DNA from: Thermoplasmata archaeon
GTDB lineage: Archaea; Thermoplasmatota; Thermoplasmata; Lutacidiplasmatales; UBA184
Assembly: GCA_030037695.1 (NCBI GenBank)
Contig: JASHQF010000039.1
Span: forward strand, 1-15,626
Length of the DNA: 15,626 bases
Reading direction: 5' to 3'
Made by a program: the position numbers and the translations under genes. The notes under the pieces were generated by a model. The model was not told the DNA's origin. It saw only the letters and a list, made by a program, of their open reading frames with translations, and did no database searches. The number at the start of each line of letters is the position of its first letter. The first letter of the stretch is position 1. Positions 7,583 to 14,055 of the stretch are shown piece after piece.

Positions 7583-8281
7583 CTAGCCCCCGAGCCGGAA
7601 GATCCCCACGGCGAGGCCGAGCAGGGCGACCGCGGGCACGAACGTCATCGTGAGGTCGTCGTCGAGCCAGTAGAACTTCGGCGCCTCCGCGGCGACGGCG
7701 AGGACCGCTCCGACCCCCGCGAGCCCGAGCGACGGGAGGAGCGGCCACCCCCCCACCGCGGTGAGCCCGACCAGCGCGAGCCCCGCGTACAGCGCGAGCG
7801 GCACGCCGGGGTAGAGCCGGGGGAGGTGGCCCCGCAGCTCGCCCGAGACGGGATCGACGATCGCGGTCCCGAGCGTGACCGCGGCCGCGACCGGGCGGGG
7901 GAACAGGAGCAGGACCGTCGCGAGCGCGATCGCGTAGAACGCGAACCCCGCGACCCGGCGCTCCTCGTACGGCCGGAGGAACGGCAGGGAGAACCGCGTC
8001 GCGTGGCGGACCCCCTCGATCGCGAGGACGACGGCGAGCGCCGCGAGCAGGATCTCCTGCCGGAGGATCACGCCGAACAGGGGGCTCGGGACGAGGTAGT
8101 ACAGGAGCGCCCCGGCGCCGAGGGCATGGACGACACGCCGCCCGATCCGGTCGCCGAGCTCTGCATCGCCCCCGAACCGTCGGCCGATCCAGGCCCGCGC
8201 CCGGCTCCGATCGATCGGTCGCACCTGCGGACGAGCGTCCCCCGGAGCCGCCACCCCGGCCCGGACCCGGGGCCGCGCCAA
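7583..8281 (-). CDS. Integral-membrane protein of the dolichol kinase/DGK1/VTE5 family
   Basis: A protein of about 232 residues with roughly seven hydrophobic segments from residue 52 on. Family marks of CTP-dependent lipid kinases (Sec59 dolichol kinase, DGK1, phytol kinase VTE5; COG0170-like) are recognisable in order: RRVVH (48-52), YEERRVAGFAF (105-115), DPVSGELRG (143-151), and E199 followed by DDDLTM (207-212), matching the family's D-D-N-hydrophobic-T/S motif with Asp for Asn. In archaea such proteins probably phosphorylate dolichol or another isoprenoid alcohol for glycan or lipid synthesis; the substrate here is inferred only. The TTG start at 8281 is doubtful: GTG at 8254 or 8222-8224 is also in frame. 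The gene is convergent with the ATPase gene (24-base gap) and divergent from purE. Confidence 0.6.
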   Translation of the reverse strand: MARPRVRAGVAAPGDARPQVRPIDRSRARAWIGRRFGGDAELGDRIGRRVVHALGAGALLYYLVPSPLFGVILRQEILLAALAVVLAIEGVRHATRFSLPFLRPYEERRVAGFAFYAIALATVLLLFPRPVAAAVTLGTAIVDPVSGELRGHLPRLYPGVPLALYAGLALVGLTAVGGWPLLPSLGLAGVGAVLAVAAEAPKFYWLDDDLTMTFVPAVALLGLAVGIFRLGG

Positions 8282-8282
8282 A

Positions 8283-8290
8283 GGTTTTCT
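8283..8290 (+). promoter_or_regulatory. TATA-like promoter of purE
   Basis: GGTTTTCT is centred about 27 bases before the purE GTG at 8314, the distance expected for a leaderless archaeal mRNA. It is the only A/T-rich stretch between the divergent membrane-protein gene and purE. It would sit just upstream of, and partly define, the start of the opposite gene too. Confidence 0.5.
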
Positions 8291-8313
8291 CCCCGGCCCG
8301 GTCCTCGGCCGCC

Positions 8314-8775
8314 GTGAAGGTCACCGTCCTCGTGGGGAGCCGCTCTGACCTCGAGATCGCCGAGAAGGTCCGCGCCCGGCTCACCGCGCTCGAGATCCCC
8401 TCCGAGGTGCACGTCGCCTCCGCGCACCGCACCCCGGAGAAGGTCGACCGGCTCGCCCGCGATCCCGCGACGGACGTCTTCGTGGCGATGGCCGGGCTCT
8501 CCGCCGCCCTCCCGGGGACCGTGGCGGCCCGGACGCTGAAGCCGGTCGTCGGCGTCCCCCTCCACCGCGGTCTGGGCCTCGATAGCCTTCTCTCGGTCGT
8601 CCAGATGCCCCCCGGGATCCCGGTCGCCGCGGTCGGGCTCGATGCCGCGGAGAACGCGGCGCTGCTCGCCGCCCAGATCCTCGCCCTCCGGTACCCCGAG
8701 GTCGTCCCGCGGCTCGAGAAGTATCGGGCCCAGTGGCGCGAGGAGCCGGCCCCGACGGGTACGGGGAGCGGATGA
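8314..8775 (+). CDS. purE: PurE, AIR carboxylase / N5-CAIR mutase family
   Basis: A purine-synthesis enzyme making carboxyaminoimidazole ribotide. The 153-residue single domain has the phosphate-binding VGSRSD (7-12), SAHRTP (36-41) with the likely catalytic H38, then AGLSAALPG, LGLDSLLSVVQMP and a final AAENAALLAAQIL. The whole length is usual for stand-alone PurE. Whether it uses N5-CAIR (class I, needing PurK) or AIR plus CO2 (class II) cannot be decided by eye; AGLSAALPG replaces the bacterial AGAGGAAHLPG and leans towards the archaeal/class II form. No purK is in the window. The GTG start is 27 bases after a TATA-like box. Its stop overlaps the next gene's start as ATGA, so the two are almost surely co-transcribed and translationally coupled. 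Confidence 0.92.
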   Translation: MKVTVLVGSRSDLEIAEKVRARLTALEIPSEVHVASAHRTPEKVDRLARDPATDVFVAMAGLSAALPGTVAARTLKPVVGVPLHRGLGLDSLLSVVQMPPGIPVAAVGLDAAENAALLAAQILALRYPEVVPRLEKYRAQWREEPAPTGTGSG

Positions 8776-9716
8776 ACGATCCGGCCGGGTTCGTCGCGAG
8801 CGCGGTCGACCGCCTCCGTACGGAGCTGCCGGGGCCCGCCATCGTAGCCGCCTCGGGCGGGATCGATTCGACGATCGCCGCCGTCCTCGCCCAACGGGCG
8901 GTCGGGGACCGGGCGCACGCCGTCTTCGTCGACACGGGGTTCCTTCGGGCCGGTGAGGTCGAGCGCGTCGCCGAGCTGTTCCGGGCCTGCGGGCTCCGCC
9001 ACGAGCTCGTCCGGGCCGGACCGAGGTTCTTCGGGGCGCTCGCCGGCGTCGCCGACCCCGAGGAGAAGCGGCGCCGGATCGGCGCCGAGTTCGTCCGTCG
9101 GTTCGAGGAGGAGGCGGCGCGCGTCGGAGGGGACCGGCTCGTGCAGGGCACGATCGCCCCGGATTGGATCGAGAGCGGCGGCGGGGCCCGGGCGACGATC
9201 AAGACCCACCACAACGTGGGCGGCCTACCGCCGACGCACCTCACGATCGTCGAGCCGCTCCGGGACCTGTACAAGGATGAGGTTCGGGCGGTCGCCACCT
9301 TCCTCGGCGTCCCGTCGCCCGAACGCCAGCCGTTCCCCGGCCCGGGGCTCGCCGTCCGCGTGGAGGGCCCCGTGACCGAGGAGCGGATCCGTCGCGTCCG
9401 CGTCGCGAACGCGATCGTCGAGGAGGAGATCGACCGGGCGGTCGGGGCCGGGAAGCTCCCGCGACCCTGGCAGTACTTCGCGGTCCTCCTCGCGAGCCGC
9501 ACGGTCGGCGTCACCGGCGACAACCGGGTCCACGGCGACGCGGTCGTCGTCCGGGTGGTGGAGTCGACCGATGCGATGACCGCGACCGCCCTCGCCGTGC
9601 CGGCGGCGCTGCTCCGCACGATCTCCGAGCGGATCACGCGGGAGCTCTCGGGCGCCGTCGTCCGGGTCCTCTACGACGTCACCGACAAGCCCCCGGCCAC
9701 GATCGAGTGGGAGTGA
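8772..9716 (+). CDS. guaAB: GMP synthase subunit B (ATP-pyrophosphatase subunit)
   Basis: Adenylates XMP and replaces the adenylate with ammonia to give GMP; the ammonia comes from a separate glutaminase subunit, as in the split archaeal enzyme. The 314-residue protein has the PP-loop SGGIDS (28-33), IKTHHNVGGLP, the block PFPGPGLAVRVEGP, and the dimerisation-domain ending DKPPATIEWE, closely matching the usual KPPGTIEWE terminus. No glutaminase domain is present, and the glutaminase gene is not in the window. ATG 8772 was chosen over the in-frame GTG at 8733 because PP-loop subunits start about 25 residues before the loop and because it forms an ATGA overlap with purE. All motifs are intact. 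Confidence 0.94.
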   Translation: MNDPAGFVASAVDRLRTELPGPAIVAASGGIDSTIAAVLAQRAVGDRAHAVFVDTGFLRAGEVERVAELFRACGLRHELVRAGPRFFGALAGVADPEEKRRRIGAEFVRRFEEEAARVGGDRLVQGTIAPDWIESGGGARATIKTHHNVGGLPPTHLTIVEPLRDLYKDEVRAVATFLGVPSPERQPFPGPGLAVRVEGPVTEERIRRVRVANAIVEEEIDRAVGAGKLPRPWQYFAVLLASRTVGVTGDNRVHGDAVVVRVVESTDAMTATALAVPAALLRTISERITRELSGAVVRVLYDVTDKPPATIEWE

Positions 9717-9787
9717 GCCCCGTGCCGTCCCCCCGCGACGACCCTATGCCCCCCCGGTCCTCCACCCGGGCTCCGAAGGGACCGACG

Positions 9788-10021
9788 ATGCCCGAACGGG
9801 AGAAGGCCGCCGAACCGGCCGGCACCCGGACGATCCGGCTCCCCGAGGAGGTCGTCCAGGGGATCGAGTCCCGCCTGAAGGGCTCGGCGTTCCCCTCCGT
9901 CGACGCGTTCGTCTCGTTCGTGCTCGCCCGCCTCCTCGAGGTCCCGGGAGGACCGGGGCTCACCGAGGAGGACGAGCGGGGCCTCAAGGAGCGGCTCCGG
10001 TCGCTCGGCTACATCGACTGA
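9788..10021 (+). CDS. Small ribbon-helix-helix-like protein
   Basis: A 77-residue protein if ATG 9788 is used. It reads like a CopG/Arc-type ribbon-helix-helix unit: a short strand TRTIRLP, a first helix EEVVQGIESRLK, then FPSVDAFVSFVLARLLEV as the second helix. A charged tail follows, LTEEDERGLKERLRSLGYID. The tail pattern E-R-L-R-x-L-G-Y occurs in many small archaeal and bacterial proteins of this sort, from memory. Possible roles are DNA binding or a small dimeric regulator; no target can be named. Earlier in-frame starts exist (GTG 9707 and ATG 9746), but the added residues are low-complexity Pro/Arg/Ser. It begins 71 bases after the GMP synthase stop without a clear promoter, so it may be the last gene of the purine operon. 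Confidence 0.65.
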   Translation: MPEREKAAEPAGTRTIRLPEEVVQGIESRLKGSAFPSVDAFVSFVLARLLEVPGGPGLTEEDERGLKERLRSLGYID

Positions 10022-10033
10022 GACGCCCCCGCC

Positions 10034-10041
10034 AACGGTTT
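10034..10041 (+). promoter_or_regulatory. Weak TATA-like box before the zinc-ribbon-like gene
   Basis: AACGGTTT is centred about 28 bases before the GTG at 10066, the same distance seen for alaS and purE, and would give a leaderless mRNA. The A/T content is low, so this rests mainly on position. Confidence 0.25.
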
Positions 10042-10065
10042 GGGCGGCGTGGGCCTGGACCCGTC

Positions 10066-10347
10066 GTGCTCAGCTGCCCGTTCTGCGGCGCCCCCGAGAC
10101 CGACCGGTTCGTGCTCGACGGCCGGCGCTTCCTCGTCTTCGGCTGTCAGTTCACGCCCGAGGTCCCGGTCGCCGCCTCCGAGGAGGAGATCGCGCGGACC
10201 GTCGCCCGGGCCGCGGAGGGGGACCGGAGCGCCTATTTCCGGAAGACGTGCGACCGTCTGCACCTGTACGTCACCCAAGGCGACGGCGCCCGCCACCTCG
10301 GGGCGGAGCAGGACCCGCCGGAGCGACTAGGTTCGGGCGGGCGCTGA
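10066..10347 (+). CDS. Small zinc-ribbon-like protein of unknown function
   Basis: A 93-residue protein with a GTG start. CPFCG (C4, C7) at the N-terminus, C27 in FGCQFTP and C62 in RKTCDRL could together bind one zinc ion, but only the first pair is a clear knuckle. The middle is an acidic helix (EEEIARTVARAAEG), and the last 20 residues are polar and probably disordered. I do not recognise the family beyond its resemblance to short conserved archaeal CPFCG proteins. The last 21 bases overlap the end of the opposite sdhC gene tail to tail. Start choice is supported by the CPFCG near the terminus and a weak TATA-like box at a leaderless distance. Confidence 0.55.
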   Translation: MLSCPFCGAPETDRFVLDGRRFLVFGCQFTPEVPVAASEEEIARTVARAAEGDRSAYFRKTCDRLHLYVTQGDGARHLGAEQDPPERLGSGGR

Positions 10348-11211
10348 GATCCGCGCAAGGGCGGGCTCGGTCGGGACGAGGTGCCGGGCGAGGCCGAGCT
10401 CCTCGGGCGAGGCGCCGAGCGCGAGACCGACGACCTGAGGGAGGTGGAACACTGGCATGGCGAGCGGTCGGCCGACCGCCCGGCTCGCCTCGTTCTGGTA
10501 GGCGTCGAGCGAGATGTGGCAGAGGGGGCACGGCGTCGCCATCGCGTGGGCCCCGTGGTCCTGGGCGTCGGCGATCTGGCGTCCCGCGATCCGGCTCGCC
10601 GTCTCGGGCTTGACGAACTGGATGGGGAAGCCGCAGCACATCACCCGGCCCCGGTAGGCGACGGGCTCGGCACCGAGGGCGTCGAGGAGGTCCTCGAACG
10701 CGTGGGGCTCCTCCCCGGATTCCCAGCCCATCTCGTCCGAGGGTCGCAGGAGGTGGCAGCCGTAGAACGCCCCGATCTTGAGGCCCCCGAGCGGCCGGCG
10801 CACCTTCGCCCGGAGCGCCGGGATCCCGATGTCCTCGACGAGCACCCGGAGGAGGTGCTTCACGCGGACCGTCCCCCGGTACTCGATCCCGAGCGGCTTC
10901 AGCGCCCCGTCGACCTTCGCTCGCACGCCGGGGTCGTTCATCCGGAGGTTGGCGAGCGTGAGCATCCCCTGGCACGTCGAGCAGATCGTGAGCAGGTCGA
11001 GGCCGGCCCGCTCGGCGATCGCGAGGTTGCGGGCGTTGATCGCGACGTTCAGCAGCTCGTTCGCCTCGTCGACGAACCCGGAGCCGCAGCAGGAGAACGT
11101 CGGGAACTCGGCGAGCTCGATGCCGAGCGCGCGGCAGACCCAGCGCGTGGCGAGGTCGAGCTCCTTGCCGGAGGCCTGGGCGACGCAACCGGGGTAGTAG
11201 GCGAGCTTCAG
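10327..11211 (-). CDS. sdhC: Succinate dehydrogenase/thiol:fumarate reductase CCG-domain (HdrB-like) subunit, probable CTG start
   Basis: A 294-residue cysteine-rich protein, probably the electron-output subunit of the SDH-like complex, handling quinone or a thiol/disulfide. Both CCG domains are complete: C9, C41-C42-G43, C77-x2-C80; then C152, C192-C193-G194, C228-x2-C231. This matches heterodisulfide reductase HdrB and the SdhC (also called SdhE) subunit of archaeal type E succinate dehydrogenases; in methanogen TfrB the same unit is fused to the iron-sulfur subunit. No ATG, GTG or TTG lies near the conserved KLAYYPGC start. The only fitting initiator is CTG at 11211, whose last two bases overlap the sdhB TGA (CTGA). 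The next in-frame Met, M83, would remove the whole first CCG domain. A GGGGGG run just upstream could act as ribosome-binding site. Confidence 0.88.
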   Translation of the reverse strand: MKLAYYPGCVAQASGKELDLATRWVCRALGIELAEFPTFSCCGSGFVDEANELLNVAINARNLAIAERAGLDLLTICSTCQGMLTLANLRMNDPGVRAKVDGALKPLGIEYRGTVRVKHLLRVLVEDIGIPALRAKVRRPLGGLKIGAFYGCHLLRPSDEMGWESGEEPHAFEDLLDALGAEPVAYRGRVMCCGFPIQFVKPETASRIAGRQIADAQDHGAHAMATPCPLCHISLDAYQNEASRAVGRPLAMPVFHLPQVVGLALGASPEELGLARHLVPTEPALARISAPART

Positions 11212-12179
11212 GGTCCCCCCTTCGCGTCGTCGAGGGCCTCGTAGATCTGGTCGACCTCCGCCTGACCCTGGATCGGCTTCGGACGGTGGAGGAGCTCGGG
11301 TTTCTTCCGCCAGATCCGGAGCCCCTGCCCGAGCTGCCCGACCATCCCGACGACCCCGTCCGTCTGGCGAACGAGTCGGGTCTCGTTGAGCGTGCCGGCC
11401 ACCCGAATGTTCTCCTTGAAGCCGACCGCGTGCCGCGAGCCGCGCTCGGTCGCCCCCTGCACCGCGATCGCCATCTCCTTCAGGTCGCGGATCCGCTCGG
11501 ACGGCCGGACGTCCTTCGGGCACGCCTCGGTGCAGAGGTGGCAGCGCAGGCAGAGCCACAGGCCTTCGGTCTGGATCCGGACGAGCCGGTCCTGGGTGGT
11601 CCCGTCGCGGGGGTCGACGACGAACCGGTACAGTTTGGCGAGCGCCATCGGTCCCGGGAACGTCGGGTCCGCCTCCACGGCCGGGCAGGCGGAGAAGCAG
11701 GCGGCGCAGGCGATGCAACGGGGGGTCTCCTTGAACCGCTCGACCTGCTCCGGCGACATCGAGGTCGGGGCGTCGACGGGCATCGGATGGGCCGGGTCCG
11801 GACGCAGGTGCGGATCGATCCGGTCGTACTGGTGCCAGAACGGGCCCTGGTCGACGACGAGGTCGCGCAGCACCGGCTGGTTGCGCATCGGCTCGACGAC
11901 GATCCGGCCGTGACGCTCGATCTCGGGTCCGACCGGGGTCTCGCAGGCGAGCCGGCTCTTCGAGTTGATCTGGAGGGCGCAGGAGCCGCAGATCGCGCTC
12001 CGACAGGAGTAGCGCAGGGTGAGGGTCGGGTCGATCTCCGCGCGGACCTTGAGGAGCGCGGAGAGGACCGGGACGTGCGGCTCGAGCTCGACGGTGTAGC
12101 GATCGTAGCGGGGCGCGGGGTCGTGGGCCGGGTCGAACCGGTAGACCTCGAGCGGGACCGAGATCGCGCCGGCTGCCAT
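11208..12179 (-). CDS. sdhB: Succinate dehydrogenase/fumarate reductase iron-sulfur subunit
   Basis: Carries electrons from the flavin of SdhA to the CCG subunit. The 323-residue protein has a plant-type 2Fe-2S ferredoxin domain (C59, C64, C67, C79; YSCRSAICGSC) and a bacterial-type ferredoxin domain. That domain has CIACAACFSACP (C155, C158, C161, C165) and CLRCHLCTEACPK (C210, C213, C216, C220). The last motif has four cysteines in CxxCxxCxxxCP spacing. Classical SdhB has C-x5-C-x3-CP there and binds a 3Fe-4S cluster; type E enzymes, TfrB and HdrC have the extra cysteine and a second 4Fe-4S. A C-terminal extension of about 100 residues has no obvious domain. ATG 12179 shares one base with the sdhA stop (TGATG). 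Its own stop overlaps the CTG of the next gene, so all three subunits are coupled. Confidence 0.93.
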   Translation of the reverse strand: MAAGAISVPLEVYRFDPAHDPAPRYDRYTVELEPHVPVLSALLKVRAEIDPTLTLRYSCRSAICGSCALQINSKSRLACETPVGPEIERHGRIVVEPMRNQPVLRDLVVDQGPFWHQYDRIDPHLRPDPAHPMPVDAPTSMSPEQVERFKETPRCIACAACFSACPAVEADPTFPGPMALAKLYRFVVDPRDGTTQDRLVRIQTEGLWLCLRCHLCTEACPKDVRPSERIRDLKEMAIAVQGATERGSRHAVGFKENIRVAGTLNETRLVRQTDGVVGMVGQLGQGLRIWRKKPELLHRPKPIQGQAEVDQIYEALDDAKGGP

Positions 12180-13861
12180 CAGTAGACCCTCTCGGTCGGA
12201 TCCCAGCGGGTGTAGCCGACCGGGGCGTAGGAGAGGACGGGACCCTCCGGGCCCCGGCTCGCGAGGGTGTGGCGCATCCACTGGGCGTCGTCCCGCTTCG
12301 GGAAATCGGTCCGCGCGTGGGCTCCCCGGCTCTCGGTCCGGGCGTACGCCCCGACGACGATCGCCTCGGCGAGCTCGAGCATGTGGCCGGTCTCGAGGGC
12401 GTCGGTGAGATTGAGGTTGTAGACCTGCGATCGGTCGACGACCCGGACGTTCCCGAACCGCGCGCGCAGGGCCCGGATCCGGCGGATCCCCTCGAGGAGC
12501 CCGGCCTCGTCGCGGTAGATCCCGACGTACTGCTCCATCGTCGCCTGCATCTCGGCGCGCAGCGCGCTCGGGTCCTCCCCGTCCGGCTTCGCCGACCAGG
12601 CCCGCAACGGTCCGGTGGCGTCGTCGAGGTCGCTCGCGTGCATCTCGGGCGCCGCGGCGGTGTCCGCGTAGGCCGCGGCCGCGAGACCGGCCTGCTTGCC
12701 GAAGACGAGCGTTTCGAGCAGCGAGTTGCCGCCGAGCCGGTTCGCCCCGTGGATCGAGACGCAGGCGGCCTCCCCGGCGGCGTAGAGCCCCCGGACGTTC
12801 GTCGCACCTTTCGCGTCGGTGCCGATCCCGCCCATCATGTAGTGCTGCGCCGGATAGACCGGGATCGGCTGCGTGACCGGATCGATACCGGCGAAGTGCC
12901 GGGCGAAGTCGCAGATCTCCTGCAGGCGCGATTCGATCTTCTCCCGCCCGAGGTGCATCAGCTCGAGGTGGACGTACCCCCCGTACGGTCCCGAGAACCC
13001 CCGACCCGCCCCGATCTCGGTGACGATCGCCCGGGAGACGACGTCCCGCGACGCGAGCTCGAGGACGTGCGGCGCGTACGTCGCCATGAACCGGTCCCCG
13101 GAGGCGTTCTTGAGGAGCCCGCCCTCGCCGCGGGCCCCCTCCGTGATCAGGATCCCGGACTCGAGCAGCGCGGTCGGGTGGAACTGGACGAACTCCATGT
13201 CCTTGAGCGCCGCGCCGGCCTCGTAGGCGAGCGCGATGCCGTCCCCGGTGCAGCTGTGGGCGTTCGTCGTCCGCGCGTAGATCCGGCCCGCGGGGCCGGT
13301 GGCGAGGACGACGGCCTTCGCGGCGATCTCCTCGAACGTGCCCCGGCGGCGGTCGAAGGCGACCACGCCCTGGACCCGGCCGTCCCGAACGATTAGCCGG
13401 AGCAGGTCCCACTCCTCGTAGAGCGTGAGGTGCTCCCCGCCGAGCCGCTCCCAGAGCGCCTGGAGGAGGGCGAGCCCGGTCCGATCGGCCGCGTAGATGG
13501 TCCGGGGGAAGTGCGCGCCCCCGAACGGTCGGCGGGCGAGCGAGCCGTCCGGCCCACGGCTGAAGATCGTCCCGAAATGTTCCATCTCGACGACGGTCGG
13601 CCCCGCCTCGCGGCAGAAGAACTCGATCGCGTCCTGGTCGCCGAGGTAGTCCGAGCCCTTCACCGTGTCGAAGATGTGCGTATCGACGGAATCCTCGGCC
13701 CCGACGGCCGCGTTGATCCCGCCCTGCGCCGCCCCGGAATGCGAGCGCAGGGGGTGGAGCTTCGTGAGGAGCGCGACGTCCCGCCCCGCCTCGATCGCGG
13801 CGAGGGCCGCCCGCTGCCCGGCGAGCCCGGCCCCGACGACGACGACCTCGTGACGTAGCAT
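12179..13861 (-). CDS. sdhA: Succinate dehydrogenase/fumarate reductase flavoprotein subunit
   Basis: Oxidises succinate to fumarate, or the reverse, on FAD. The 560-residue protein starts with the dinucleotide fold VVVVGAGLAGQ (6-16), followed by LRSHSGAAQGG, where H41 is positioned to bind FAD covalently as in SdhA and FrdA. Further active-site marks are FVQFHPTALLESG, the catalytic arginine in EGARGEGG, HYMMGGIGTD and GANRLGGNSLLETL. An upstream GTG at 14053 is in frame, but the extra 64 residues are low-complexity. ATG 13861 was chosen because it directly precedes the FAD fold and lies about 33 bases after a TATA-like box. Sequence alone does not say which direction the enzyme runs. It is first in the sdhA-sdhB-sdhC unit and divergent from psmB. 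Confidence 0.95.
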   Translation of the reverse strand: MLRHEVVVVGAGLAGQRAALAAIEAGRDVALLTKLHPLRSHSGAAQGGINAAVGAEDSVDTHIFDTVKGSDYLGDQDAIEFFCREAGPTVVEMEHFGTIFSRGPDGSLARRPFGGAHFPRTIYAADRTGLALLQALWERLGGEHLTLYEEWDLLRLIVRDGRVQGVVAFDRRRGTFEEIAAKAVVLATGPAGRIYARTTNAHSCTGDGIALAYEAGAALKDMEFVQFHPTALLESGILITEGARGEGGLLKNASGDRFMATYAPHVLELASRDVVSRAIVTEIGAGRGFSGPYGGYVHLELMHLGREKIESRLQEICDFARHFAGIDPVTQPIPVYPAQHYMMGGIGTDAKGATNVRGLYAAGEAACVSIHGANRLGGNSLLETLVFGKQAGLAAAAYADTAAAPEMHASDLDDATGPLRAWSAKPDGEDPSALRAEMQATMEQYVGIYRDEAGLLEGIRRIRALRARFGNVRVVDRSQVYNLNLTDALETGHMLELAEAIVVGAYARTESRGAHARTDFPKRDDAQWMRHTLASRGPEGPVLSYAPVGYTRWDPTERVY

Positions 13862-13889
13862 GCGCGGTGGCGGCCCCGAACCGGGCGGG

Positions 13890-13897
13890 GTTTTAAT
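13890..13897 (-). promoter_or_regulatory. TATA-like promoter of the sdh operon
   Basis: On the minus strand this reads ATTAAAAC, centred about 33 bases before the sdhA ATG, implying a leader of only a few bases. It is one of two clear A/T islands in the 194-base divergent sdhA-psmB spacer. Confidence 0.6.
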
Positions 13898-13997
13898 GCG
13901 CTTCGCGGAGGAACGCGGCGCGCGGGGCGGGGTACGTCGCGGGTCGGGGCGTCGCCGGGGCCCGGTGGTGGCCGGCGCGTAATCGCGTCCTCTTTCG

Positions 13998-14005
13998 TTA
14001 AATAT
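13998..14005 (+). promoter_or_regulatory. TATA-like promoter of psmB
   Basis: TTAAATAT is the best TATA-box match in the window. It is centred about 55 bases before ATG 14056 (43 before GTG 14044), implying a short leader of about 20-30 bases, unlike the leaderless-looking alaS and purE. Confidence 0.65.
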
Positions 14006-14055
14006 CGGTCCCCGGTCGGCCGGTCGCTGCCCGCACGGGCGGCGTGGGATCATCG

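Noticed and set aside
8733..8771. GTG 8733 as the start of the GMP synthase subunit.
   Set aside because: It would add 13 residues inside purE; ATG 8772 gives the family's usual distance to the PP-loop and a 4-base coupling overlap.
10271..11188. Minus-strand frame starting at 11188 as an alternative to the CCG subunit gene.
   Set aside because: Its translation lacks the CCG motifs and is arginine/glycine-rich; the overlapping frame 10327-11211 has all ten expected cluster cysteines.
13976..13987. CGCG-TAAT-CGCG just upstream of the psmB TATA box as a possible operator.
   Set aside because: Arms of only 4 bp made of CG, which are expected by chance at this base composition; no second copy found elsewhere in the spacer.
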